This document shows positions 43,224 to 53,126 of a stretch of DNA of 64,000 bases, one piece after another. Below the pieces are notes generated by a model. That model was not told the DNA's origin. It saw nothing but the letters and a program-made list of their open reading frames with translations, and did not search any database. Both the position numbers and the translations under genes were made by a program. Source of the DNA: Sphaerolaimus hirsutus. Its lineage: Eukaryota; Nematoda; Chromadorea; Monhysterida; Sphaerolaimidae. The DNA lies in NCBI GenBank assembly GCA_964036195.1, contig OZ038460.1:4095504-4159503 (forward strand). Reading direction: 5' to 3'. Every line of letters begins with the position of its first letter. Positions within the stretch are counted from its first letter, which is position 1.

Positions 43224-45790
43224 TCACATGCTGGTGGTGGTGGGCGCCAAAGTGATGAGTGGCGTTTCCACAGTTGCCTCGGTGGTGAACGTGGTTGTGG
43301 GCGAAGTTGTAGGCGTGCGTGAAGTCGTAGGTCCAGTTGCTGGTGATGCCAACGCCGACCTAGCCTGATGATGAAGCAGGTAGTTGCCCGTGTCGCTTCC
43401 TGCGCGTTCGCGTGAGGTGAATTTGCGGATATCAGGCATGTGAACACTGTCTCTGTTCCTGGCTCTGACTTGTCCCTCATCAGCTGAACTTTCATCTGGC
43501 TGAACGTATGCTGATAGTGACTTTGCCATTCTGTCCTCGGTTTCTGCTCTCCTGGCAAATCTGACGGACTGTGTTGAGTTGGATCTGGCTCTCCTCTTGA
43601 TTGCTGGTCTCAACTCTGTCTTGCGTACTTTTCTTTGTGGATAATTGGTCTCTTTCTGAGTTGATTTCTTGATAGTATATCTGATGGCTCTGAAGCATAG
43701 CCATATGCATTTGAACGGGCACACTATGCATTTACATATGCATGTATATACGCATGGTGGAATCACTGGCTTCCCTGTGGCAATTCTCCAATTGTACCAC
43801 AGGTATCCTGCAGCTACAATTCCAGCTATCAGGATTGTGATTCCCAGCAGCATTGCGATTGTGTTGATGATCACTTGAAAGGGTCCTTTCAACATTCCTC
43901 CCATAAAGTTAGTGTACCCTTTTGATACTCCAGATATATAGTGACCATATACCTTGCCGATTCCTGCTGCCGTCTGTCCAATTCCAGCTCCAATGCCTTC
44001 TATTGAATTTCTGATCACTCTGGGATCCAATGACATATCTGCTGTGTAATCGATCAACTGGTTCTGCACATGCTCCAAATTCTGTAGTCTCTGAATCTGG
44101 CCTCTGACATCCATGAAATTGGTCGCTCTGTTGACAATGTTGGTGAACAGGTGAGGCGCGTCAAACGTGAAGGCCTGCCACTGTCCTTTCCATGTCATTT
44201 CAATTGGCGTCTCTGTGACATGCACCATTCCATGTGCGGACTTCCACTGTCCATGTTCATTTCTGTACAGGTGCGGTGTGGTGTGGCTGCAGTCCTCTTC
44301 TGGTGATTTCTCCACCAAGTCTCTGCTGCCTGGGCTCTTGAACCACAAGGGCCCATCTTTGTCTAATCTCATTGGTGTGTATTTGTAGCATGTCTCTCCC
44401 ACTTTTCCTGTCTGATAAATTATGTATGGCTGCACTTCCTTGCATTCCCAAAACATAATTGCTTCTCCAGCCCATTCTGCATGAACATCCTGTCTTCCCA
44501 GCATGGCTCGAATCCCCAATGTTGGATCGATACGGAAAAGCTGAGTCAACATGTCCAGCTGGTTCTTGCGAAGTTGACATAGCTGATGCCATACAATCGC
44601 AAATTGTGCCTGAGTCATCTCTCTGACCACATGTTGCAGGAACTGAAACTTGGAGTTTCTGTCGTCCAATCTGGCATACAATGTTCCACTGATTGTTGAC
44701 TCTCTTGCCTCCACTATCTTTCCTGGCATTGCCCATTCCACAGGCACATCTTCTCTTCTGTCAAACTGGATGAATACACCTCCTTGATCGGTGTAGTACG
44801 TGTCTCCCGGGACACATTCTGAGCCAATTGGCCTCTTTGTCTTGTTGCTGTGGGAGTATGCTGCTTGCAATTTTGACACAATAATTGTCTGGCCAGATAT
44901 TTCTGATTTGAATCTGCCAATTCTCTCATATGCACATTGATGCTTGAAGTTCTCTGTATCCCACACTGTGATTCCATAATTGTGGTCTCTGCAATGTCCC
45001 ATCATGGCTCTGCACTGGCTGAAATCTTGCAAGTCGCTGATTACAGTCTTTCCATCGAGTGAAGCCACGGTTCCTTCTTCCATGTAGAAGTTACTGACGA
45101 CATTCTCTTTGTCATGGCAACACCATGAATATTCCACATTCAAGGTTTGATTGGTTGTCCACACTCTGGGCTCCATTTCCACCAAAGGTGTTCCTCTGAA
45201 CATCTTGTGAATTCTTGCATAGTTACAGGCTACCACGCCAACTTGCTGGTATTTCTCAAAATTGCCTGTAATGCCTTTCGCTCCCCAGAAACTGGTGTGT
45301 GTGATGATCTCTTTGATTCTGATGTAGCATCTATATGCCTTTTCTTTCTGTGGAATCTGTCTCTGTGCGTAAAGTGTAACTTTCATTGCCTTGACAAAAT
45401 TCCTTGGTGGGATATGGCACTGCACTTCTTCAGGAACTGTAAGTGCATGTCCATGCCTCCCACTGGTACAAATTTGGTACTTCTGGCTTTGTGAACTGAT
45501 CACCTGTTCCACAGGATGATCCTTAATTGCATCCTTGAATCTCTCATAAGTCTGCATTTCTCTGACAGATTTTGGTGGCCACTCTGAAGGCAAAGGCGGC
45601 AATCCATGATGCGCTGCCAATGATGGTGGCCTTACTGTCGAGGTTTCTAGAACGTATGTTCTGGAAAATACTTCGCTGTAAGCTTTGCCAGCTTTTCTCA
45701 GCGTTGCTGACTCTGACATGCCTGTCAGCATCAATACCATGCACAGCATTCCAATCACCAGACTGCTGGTGGTTGCTGTGGCTTTCCCTG
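43224..45790 (-). other. Envelope-like glycoprotein region fused in frame to Pol
   Basis: About 850 residues. A hydrophobic segment like a signal peptide (near 45720-45790) opens it. A Cys-rich ectodomain follows, then a Gly-rich amphipathic stretch leading straight into a long transmembrane segment (about 43790-43900), a Cys-rich juxtamembrane tail and a cytoplasmic tail. The ectodomain start, with a TSFWG-type motif, and the glycine-rich membrane-proximal part recall class III fusion proteins (herpesvirus gB, chuvirus G), which BEL elements are known to acquire. That is inference from layout. Release from Pol would need signal peptidase or a spliced mRNA. Confidence 0.6.
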
Positions 45791-48700
45791 TTGCACTCCT
45801 CAGGACTCTATCTGATGCTGAGTTCCTCTGAGCAGGGTTTGGTACAGAGTCTCTGTTCGAGCTCTGATTTCTGACATGTTTCTGGACAATTGCTGGGTCC
45901 AGTAAATCCACTTTGACTGTCACTGCTGTCTCTGGGATATCCATTGTCTTTGAATTGATTTCCAGCGGATACAATTGATTGAGTGGTCTGCTGACCACAT
46001 TTCTGTTGGCAGTTCTGACTTTTGCTGAGCGAATCTGACCATCTTTGCTGGGCTCTAACTGCTCGATGCGACCCATCCTCCATGCACCTCTGGGCATGTT
46101 CTCTTCGTAAATCAGTACAACTTCATTCACTTTGGGTTCTTGAGTCGCTGTCAATCTGCCATGTTTGTGCATCACCTGAGTTCTTTCCCTCAAGCTCGGA
46201 ATGTACTCTTGACGCCACAAGTCCCAGAACTTATCCAAAGTTTGCTGGGTTGTCTCCCAATATTTCTGCAGTTTCGCTGCGTTATCCATTCTGGGCACGA
46301 ATTCTCCATCTTTGTCTGCATCAAACTGTGGTGCTCCAATCTGACCTTCCCCTGTCAGGAAGTCCTTTGGCGTCAGCACTCTGAGGCTCTTTACATCACC
46401 ATAGATGTAAGAGATTGGCCTGCTGTTGATCACTGCCTCGACTTCTGGCAAAAGTGTCAACAATTCTTGCAGAGTTAACATTCTGTGCCCCACAGCTGCT
46501 TTGAAATGTTTCTTGGTGATGCCCACCATTCTTTCATAGACTCCTCCCTGCCATGGTGCCATAGGAGTAGTCATGTTCCACTGGATTTGTTGCTGTGAGC
46601 AGTAAGTCTGTACTGCTCCACTTTTGACCATTTCTGACCATTCCTTTCCAGTATTGATGGCCTTGTCAGTGCTTGTGCTGAGCACTTTCTCTGTCAATTT
46701 GAATTGCGTAGCATTGTCTGAAATCACTGCCTCAGGCTTTCCACGCCTGGCGATGAATCTCCTGACTGCGTTCAGGAATTCCTGTGCTGTCATGTCCAGC
46801 ACACTTTCCAGGTGAACTGCACGTGTCACCATACATGTGAACAAACAGATCCACATTTTCCTGTGATCTTTGTCCATTTTGTACCAAACTGGTCCCAAAT
46901 AATCCAAGCCCGTGTACTGGAACGGTCTGGCTCTCTGAACCCTGGTTTCTGGCAAATCGGGCATTGGTGGAAGCTGGTACGGCTTCGCTCCCAATTTCTT
47001 ACAGGTTGGGCAGGTTCTGGTCACATTGTAGATCACCCGTCTGCCTTGTGTAATCCAGTACTTTTGTCTGATCGCTGCCAATGTGTGTTGCACTCCTGCG
47101 TGCATCAACTTCTCATGCTGGTCTCTGACGATCAGCTGAGTCACTGTAGCCCTTGCTGGCAACAGTATGAGTGGCACTGTGACCTCCTGTGGGTCTGTAT
47201 GCTCCATTATGCCGTGGCACTTCAGGATTTCATCCTGATGCATTTGCACATTGAGCCATTTGATCAACTGCTGGTCTGCAGCTGTTTTCTTGCTATTCTG
47301 ACTGCCTTTGCTATGGCCTGTTGCCAGAATCTCTGCCACTCCTTTGTAATGATTTTGTTGCGTCACTTTGATCCAATATTTCAACACAATCTCTCTTTCT
47401 TCAATACTGATAATTCCCTGTGGTTTTATTGTACCACAGATACTTTCCATGATTTCTGACAATCCATTCTGACTGTCATTTCTGTTGCGCTTTTTGTGCA
47501 TCTGTCGCACAAATCTCATCACATATACTGTAGCATCCAGTAACTTTGTCAGTGACGAGAATCTTTGTATCTCAATTCCCAATGGATTGCTTTGCTTGCT
47601 TTCATCAACTTGCATACTGCTGACATCTGGGTCACTGGCCACTTGCTGTGTGGCGCCCAGGTAAATTGGACTGGCTTTTGGGAACTTGAGCTCTTCTTTC
47701 TTGATTTCTGCCATTACTTCTGGCGTGACTGGCTCCACTTTCGGATCTGGCCATTCTCCAGTCATTAGCCATTCTGGTCCCTTCCACCACAGGTTACTGC
47801 CTTCCAACTCTGACATATTCATGCCTCTTGTGGCCATGTCAGCTGGGTTTTCCAGTCCTGCAATGTGTCTGATGTGCATGTTCTCTGTCTCGCTCTGAAT
47901 TTTCCTGATTTCATCCAATCTGTTCTTGACAAAACATGCCAGTGGCTTCGCGGTTGTCAGCCACTTCAGACAACAGGTTGAATCTGACCATACAACTGTC
48001 TGACTGAATTTGACGTCCTTGAGCTCCTTGTGAATGAATTTCGACATTCTGCTGCCGATCAACATTGCTAACAATTCCAGCCGTGGAATTGTCACTTCTG
48101 GTTTCTTTGGAGCTAGTCTCAATCTGGAGTACAGCAGGCTTGACGTGCCGCTGTCATTTTCTGTTTTCTGGCATATGTATGCCGCTGCGCTGTATGCCAT
48201 TGCTGAGGCATCGACGAAGATGTGCAGTTGTGCATCTGCACCACTCTGATAATTCAAATTTCTGTTGAACTTGATATGTCCAACTTTGAGCAATTCTGTC
48301 TCTAATTGCTGCCAAATTGCTGTCTGTTCCTCAGACAGGGGAGTATCCCACTCTTTGGCACTTGGTCCTGAATGCCATAACGTTTGCAAAAATCTCTTTG
48401 CTGGCAGTAGGACAGGACTGACGAGTCCCATTGGATCAAAACATCCCGCAGTCACCTTTGCAACTGTCCTTTTCGTGGGAAGTTTGATTTTCTGGTCAGT
48501 TTCTGATAATTGTGATTGCTGAACTGTCTTTGGCGTTTTCAGCCACATCTGGTCGCTTTCTGTGTCCCATTTCATTCCTAGGACTGTTGTGACAATTTCC
48601 TTGGCCACATCTGACTCTGCCAATTGCCAAGTAAAGCTCTTATTGTTGCTGTTCCATTCTCTCAGATTCATCTGTGCCTCTGTGAACAGCACTTTGGATT

Positions 48701-50741
48701 CCTGGTACAATTCGATTGCTTTCTGCTCTGTGTCCACACTGAGGATCAAATTATCCACATACAGATTTTCATCGATCAATTTTGCATTTTCTGTGCCAGC
48801 TTGATTCAGGTGGTATCTGACTGTCAGCGCCAGCAGCGCTGGGCTGCAGATTATACCAAATGGTACTCTGGCAAATCTGTAAATCTGAATGTTGTCCTCC
48901 ATGGATGGTTTCGTGGGATCCTTGTACCACAGAAATCTTGTCACATCTCTGTCACTGTCCTGCAGACTAATCTGCAGAAACGCTTTCTTTATGTCTGCGA
49001 CCAGTGCAATTCCATGCAATCGGAATCGCATCAGCATCCCTACCAGCTGTGGTAGTATAACTGGACCGCGGTACATGCACTCATTCAAGCTTGGCATGCC
49101 TGGCGGTTTCGCTGAGGCATCATATACCTCTCTGACCTTTGTGGTAGTATTCTCTGGCGTTATCACTGGTTGATGAGGCAATATATGGAACTTTCTGCCA
49201 TCCATAATATCCTCTTGGACTTTCTCAATTACTCCTTGCTCCTCTTGTGCTTTCATGATTGCCTGAATTTTCTCCAGTAATTCTGGGTCTCTCTTGAGCC
49301 TGTTGGTGAGGTACCTGAACCTCTTGAACGCCATTGCTTTGTTATCTGGGAGTTCATGCAAATTTGGTTTGTACATGAACTTTACAGAGTACCGTCCATC
49401 TGGGTTTCTCTGTACACTCTCATTGAATTGCTTGATGGCCTCATCGTCCTCGACGAGGTCTGGCTGGTCCATTATGCCAATGGTATCCAGTCTGTCCATG
49501 TCTTTGACATTTGGTACAGGAGCAATTGACAACGGTGCTTCCTCGTACCACTTTTCTCTCTGAATTTGATGCACAATTGTGTTGACCAACACCGGATATG
49601 TGCCATCTGTGGTCCATTGATTTCTGTTGCTCGTCAGCTGCCCACCTCCCATCAGTAATCCCAATTCTGATGGAATCACATACAATCCTGACGGAAGTCT
49701 GGTGGTGCTGGTGTTTCTGGACATCAAGTCCCAGAAATAATTCAAGCCCACTATAATGTCTGGCTTGAACTTGCACTCTGTCCCTTTTTCCTTGGGAACT
49801 CTGTCTGCAAAGTAACTCTCATCTGGGAAATACTTCTGCAGGTACTTTTTGTCCTGTTCTGACACAGGCACCTTGACTTGTTCTGTGGTCAACGTCGGGA
49901 CCACATCAGCCACCATATCAACTTTCTGGCCATTTCTAAGCCGCATTCTGAATTCCACTTGTTGTACTACTTTATAGTGCGGCTTTTCATTTCCGAATGT
50001 GTACACCTGGATGTGGTGTTCACCTGTACTCTTCAAATTGAGTTTCTTGGCCACTTTCTCTGACATGTACGTTCCCTGGGATCCTGTGTCCAGGAACGCT
50101 TGAATCTGTAGTGGTGGCTGTTCAGGCTCCATCTCTGTATCCATTTCTGAAGCCTCAATCACGGTTCTGGCTGTCATCAGCATTGACATATTCCTGTTTA
50201 CTGACAGGTTCACTGATGTATTCTGTTGCTTTGTATTTGGTTCTGTGACCACTGTGCTGGATATGGTTTCTGTCTCTACCACTTCTGGTCCAGCTTCTTC
50301 CACAGTGACACAATTCACTGTGGCCTTTCTCTGTTGGCTCTGTGCTGGTCGACCGACTGTCGGCACAGACTTTCTGCCACTGTTCGCTGATTGCTGGCCA
50401 TTCTGTTGACCATTTGCTCTGAATGCTGGAATTTGCCGTCCAGCGTTTCCACTGCCATTGTCACCAAATTTCTCTGGGCACACAGCAGTGTGGTGCCTAT
50501 TGGACTTGCAATAGAAACAATTTCTCGTAAATTGACACTGATTCATGTAATGCCCTTTCTGCAGGCATCTCAGGCATCGCTCTGCCTTTGACAAAATCAC
50601 TCTCCTTTCTCTGGCAGTTTTGAACTTTGGACACTTATCATTAAAGTGTAATTGCTGTGTGTCATTGCAGAACACACACGGCCTCCCAGGATTCATGAAT
50701 CCAGCCTGTGGTGCACTCTGACCATTCTGGATCACAGACAT
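43224..50741 (-). CDS. BEL Pol polyprotein with envelope-like C-terminal region
   Basis: 2505 codons from the first Met; the frame is open back to 50948. In order: three Cys/His zinc knuckles (about residues 20-90), aspartic protease with LDTGS (about 215-220), BEL-type reverse transcriptase with YVDN at the active site (near 48755), RNase H, integrase with an HHCC zinc region and a DDE core (SDNATQF near 46720, GGVYERM near 46540), a DUF5641-like domain, then from about 45790 a signal-like hydrophobic segment and an envelope-type protein. It replicates the element through cDNA in Gag particles and inserts it. The length and order fit BEL/Pao elements with an added env. No internal stop is seen. 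Confidence 0.9.
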   Translation of the reverse strand: MSVIQNGQSAPQAGFMNPGRPCVFCNDTQQLHFNDKCPKFKTARERRVILSKAERCLRCLQKGHYMNQCQFTRNCFYCKSNRHHTAVCPEKFGDNGSGNAGRQIPAFRANGQQNGQQSANSGRKSVPTVGRPAQSQQRKATVNCVTVEEAGPEVVETETISSTVVTEPNTKQQNTSVNLSVNRNMSMLMTARTVIEASEMDTEMEPEQPPLQIQAFLDTGSQGTYMSEKVAKKLNLKSTGEHHIQVYTFGNEKPHYKVVQQVEFRMRLRNGQKVDMVADVVPTLTTEQVKVPVSEQDKKYLQKYFPDESYFADRVPKEKGTECKFKPDIIVGLNYFWDLMSRNTSTTRLPSGLYVIPSELGLLMGGGQLTSNRNQWTTDGTYPVLVNTIVHQIQREKWYEEAPLSIAPVPNVKDMDRLDTIGIMDQPDLVEDDEAIKQFNESVQRNPDGRYSVKFMYKPNLHELPDNKAMAFKRFRYLTNRLKRDPELLEKIQAIMKAQEEQGVIEKVQEDIMDGRKFHILPHQPVITPENTTTKVREVYDASAKPPGMPSLNECMYRGPVILPQLVGMLMRFRLHGIALVADIKKAFLQISLQDSDRDVTRFLWYKDPTKPSMEDNIQIYRFARVPFGIICSPALLALTVRYHLNQAGTENAKLIDENLYVDNLILSVDTEQKAIELYQESKVLFTEAQMNLREWNSNNKSFTWQLAESDVAKEIVTTVLGMKWDTESDQMWLKTPKTVQQSQLSETDQKIKLPTKRTVAKVTAGCFDPMGLVSPVLLPAKRFLQTLWHSGPSAKEWDTPLSEEQTAIWQQLETELLKVGHIKFNRNLNYQSGADAQLHIFVDASAMAYSAAAYICQKTENDSGTSSLLYSRLRLAPKKPEVTIPRLELLAMLIGSRMSKFIHKELKDVKFSQTVVWSDSTCCLKWLTTAKPLACFVKNRLDEIRKIQSETENMHIRHIAGLENPADMATRGMNMSELEGSNLWWKGPEWLMTGEWPDPKVEPVTPEVMAEIKKEELKFPKASPIYLGATQQVASDPDVSSMQVDESKQSNPLGIEIQRFSSLTKLLDATVYVMRFVRQMHKKRNRNDSQNGLSEIMESICGTIKPQGIISIEEREIVLKYWIKVTQQNHYKGVAEILATGHSKGSQNSKKTAADQQLIKWLNVQMHQDEILKCHGIMEHTDPQEVTVPLILLPARATVTQLIVRDQHEKLMHAGVQHTLAAIRQKYWITQGRRVIYNVTRTCPTCKKLGAKPYQLPPMPDLPETRVQRARPFQYTGLDYLGPVWYKMDKDHRKMWICLFTCMVTRAVHLESVLDMTAQEFLNAVRRFIARRGKPEAVISDNATQFKLTEKVLSTSTDKAINTGKEWSEMVKSGAVQTYCSQQQIQWNMTTPMAPWQGGVYERMVGITKKHFKAAVGHRMLTLQELLTLLPEVEAVINSRPISYIYGDVKSLRVLTPKDFLTGEGQIGAPQFDADKDGEFVPRMDNAAKLQKYWETTQQTLDKFWDLWRQEYIPSLRERTQVMHKHGRLTATQEPKVNEVVLIYEENMPRGAWRMGRIEQLEPSKDGQIRSAKVRTANRNVVSRPLNQLYPLEINSKTMDIPETAVTVKVDLLDPAIVQKHVRNQSSNRDSVPNPAQRNSASDRVLRSATGKATATTSSLVIGMLCMVLMLTGMSESATLRKAGKAYSEVFSRTYVLETSTVRPPSLAAHHGLPPLPSEWPPKSVREMQTYERFKDAIKDHPVEQVISSQSQKYQICTSGRHGHALTVPEEVQCHIPPRNFVKAMKVTLYAQRQIPQKEKAYRCYIRIKEIITHTSFWGAKGITGNFEKYQQVGVVACNYARIHKMFRGTPLVEMEPRVWTTNQTLNVEYSWCCHDKENVVSNFYMEEGTVASLDGKTVISDLQDFSQCRAMMGHCRDHNYGITVWDTENFKHQCAYERIGRFKSEISGQTIIVSKLQAAYSHSNKTKRPIGSECVPGDTYYTDQGGVFIQFDRREDVPVEWAMPGKIVEARESTISGTLYARLDDRNSKFQFLQHVVREMTQAQFAIVWHQLCQLRKNQLDMLTQLFRIDPTLGIRAMLGRQDVHAEWAGEAIMFWECKEVQPYIIYQTGKVGETCYKYTPMRLDKDGPLWFKSPGSRDLVEKSPEEDCSHTTPHLYRNEHGQWKSAHGMVHVTETPIEMTWKGQWQAFTFDAPHLFTNIVNRATNFMDVRGQIQRLQNLEHVQNQLIDYTADMSLDPRVIRNSIEGIGAGIGQTAAGIGKVYGHYISGVSKGYTNFMGGMLKGPFQVIINTIAMLLGITILIAGIVAAGYLWYNWRIATGKPVIPPCVYTCICKCIVCPFKCIWLCFRAIRYTIKKSTQKETNYPQRKVRKTELRPAIKRRARSNSTQSVRFARRAETEDRMAKSLSAYVQPDESSADEGQVRARNRDSVHMPDIRKFTSRERAGSDTGNYLLHHQARSALASPATGPTTSRTPTTSPTTTFTTEATVETPLITLAPTTTSM

Positions 50742-50911
50742 GCTCCCTGTGCTGGTCCTTGGATTCTCTGGCCCTCTGAATCGATTCCCATTGCCTTGGA
50801 ACCGATTATTGAATTGCTGTGCGCGCGGATTATTCCCAAACCCCTGGCGCGATTGCTGAACTGGTGCCTCAGTTTGCTGTGCGTGCTGTACAGCCTCACT
50901 GAGCGCTAGCG

Positions 50912-51943
50912 CTACAGCTTTCTGAATATCTCCACCGTCAAGGCTTCCTCAGTTCCCTGTTCCTTCTGGATTTCTCTGAGAACCTCGGGTGGAACTTTCT
51001 GTTGCAGCTGGCTCAACAGCATTGGATGCTCCACTGATTCACCCAGTGACTCCAACTGCTGGAGCAGCCTTTCAATTGCATCGAACAAAATTCTCATATC
51101 CTGACAGGTATTCCTGGCCTGTCGCAGCTTCATGATATTACTCATCAGCGTGTTTCTGACCACAACTGGCTGGTCATATCTCTTTTTGAGCATTGCAATT
51201 GCGGGTGCATAATTCTCTGTGGTCACACTCAATCCACTGATCATGCCAAATGCTGAGCCTTTCAGCAAGCTCCTCAAGTATGAGAACTTGGAAATGTCCT
51301 CCAAATCTGTCCGATTGTGGATGTGGGATTCGAACATTTGCCACCATGATCGAAATTTGACAATTTCCCCAGTAAACTGTTCCACTTCCAGTTTCTGTAA
51401 TTTGACGCTCTTTGCTGTGGTTGCATTGGTTGAACTGGCCCCCGGAGCAGCTCCCTGAGCTGTCAGAGCCATCTGGGCAGCCATCTGCTGTATGAATGCT
51501 GTATTGACTTCATACATGGTATTTCCGCTCTGTTGCTGGATCATGTCTTGCAACTCTTCGATGTATACATTCATGGCTGCAACTTTCTGTGTCACCAAGT
51601 CTGACATATTTGCATATTCCTCATATGAGTCTTGGTATATCTTCTGTTCTTGTTCCATCTGGTCGGGTTCGTCAATGTCCTTGATGACATCCCTCCATGC
51701 GTCAAATTGAGTTCTCACTGCAGTCATTGCACTTTCCAATTTTGCACCCTCCTGTTTGATAGATGCAATCACTCTTCTCATTTCTGTTCTCTTCTCTTCC
51801 TTTGTTGCTCCCGCAAATATCTCTGGGTCATATTTGGCATATTCTCTTGCCAATCTGCTGTCCACCCTGTGCTTTGCTGGCCCCAGGGTCTTTCTGATGT
51901 GACCCGTTGGTGAAACCATTTTTGCTGATGAATTTTCCTTCAC
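50912..51943 (-). CDS. BEL Gag
   Basis: 343 codons. A charged, helical N-terminal half is followed by the BEL gag core with FRSWWQMFESHIHN and a KFSYLRSLLKG motif (DUF1759-type), which builds the particle. The zinc knuckles are not in this ORF but in the overlapping frame that leads into Pol. The TAG at 50912 lies inside the open part of the Pol frame, giving a 37-nt overlap in the -1 frame. Confidence 0.85.
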   Translation of the reverse strand: MKENSSAKMVSPTGHIRKTLGPAKHRVDSRLAREYAKYDPEIFAGATKEEKRTEMRRVIASIKQEGAKLESAMTAVRTQFDAWRDVIKDIDEPDQMEQEQKIYQDSYEEYANMSDLVTQKVAAMNVYIEELQDMIQQQSGNTMYEVNTAFIQQMAAQMALTAQGAAPGASSTNATTAKSVKLQKLEVEQFTGEIVKFRSWWQMFESHIHNRTDLEDISKFSYLRSLLKGSAFGMISGLSVTTENYAPAIAMLKKRYDQPVVVRNTLMSNIMKLRQARNTCQDMRILFDAIERLLQQLESLGESVEHPMLLSQLQQKVPPEVLREIQKEQGTEEALTVEIFRKL

Positions 51944-53109
51944 TGATTCACTTTATAGTGCGTCTCCTGTGACGCTTGTGACGCTTCTCTGCGTCTTTCT
52001 GTGTAGTGCTCTGTGCACCACGGATTTGTTGTGCCACGCACAATACCAATGCAGTCCTACAGGCCCCTGACGTGTTTTCACACGTTGACCTTTACTGCAC
52101 TGGCACCAGGTGTGTTCCTAAAGCCCCTGACGTGATTGTTTACACGCGTTGACTTCAACACACCGGTCAAATCCACCTGGACAATAAACAAGTTATTTGC
52201 CCAGCAGTGTGCGCCCAAAGAGGGTCCGTACACACTCTTTCTGAGCGCTCTGGCGCTCTTTCTGGCACACCTGTGTGCCCCGTGACCACGCCGGCCACTT
52301 GCTTTCCTGAGCGGCTCCTGTGCCGCTGTGCGCAGTGCTGCGCTTGCCGTGTCACCTGTGACACGTCTCTGTGCACTCTGGTGCACTTTCTGATTCTGGG
52401 CAGTATTTCTGTACACTGCTCTGCAATTGCGCCTGTGCAATGCAGAATTCTGGCACTTTTGTGCTGTCTGATCTGATGGTACCGAGCAGGCACAGCGTGT
52501 ATATTTGATGGGAGCTCCGCAAAGCCCCTACACGCTACCAAGTATCCTTATACTTGGTTTTCAAATCCACTCTCTGCTACAGCCCTTTGTACACTGATAC
52601 CCCTACTTTTGCACTTCCGAGGTATGAGTCCACTCTTACCCAGTGGAGCGAGGGACCTCCGCGAATGCCCAAAAAACAGCCCTTTGACTAGCGTGGCTCT
52701 GTGGCGATCCTGTCTCCGTCAGGTCACCCTCCCTTGGCATAGGAAGAACGTGCGAGCGGTCACTGGCGTCCGGATGTCCAGGAGCGTCCAGCAAAAGTTT
52801 AACCACCGTCCAACAATGACTCCTTGTCAAATGCCGGTGCCGCCCAGCGTCTAGCACCTTGCCAGAACACTGGTGAAAGCTGCCTGAAATCCTGACAGGC
52901 TTGTCAGAACTCCAGTGTCCTCCGCGCGTGAGCGTAGAACCGCTCCCAGGATGTAGACAGGAGTGCCGTGACTTTGGCACAATGCTGTCTGCAAATCAAC
53001 AGCCAACGCTCAGCCAAGGCCAATTGATGTTCAGCAGGACTTTTGAAGTTCTGCCAACTGCCGCACAATGTCCGTTCCGGCTTGGTGATAGCACAATGTC
53101 ATGCAATCA
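51944..53109 (-). other. BEL leader between primer site and gag
   Basis: About 1.2 kb without a long ORF in the element's sense. It is rich in GTGCAC and CTGTGC-type words. It should hold packaging and translation signals; none can be pointed to. Confidence 0.5.
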
Positions 53110-53126
53110 CCCTGCTCGCTGCGCCA
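53109..53126 (-). promoter_or_regulatory. BEL primer-binding site, tRNA-Ser
   Basis: On the minus strand, directly inside the LTR, TGGCGCAGCGAGCAGGGT is complementary to the 3' end of animal tRNA-Ser (UGA/CGA type), which ends ..CCTGCTCGCTGCGCCA. This would prime minus-strand cDNA synthesis. Confidence 0.85.

Noticed and set aside
45147..52476. Many + strand ORFs of 60-215 codons across the BEL element
   Set aside because: Antisense shadows of gag-pol-env; composition follows the real frame.
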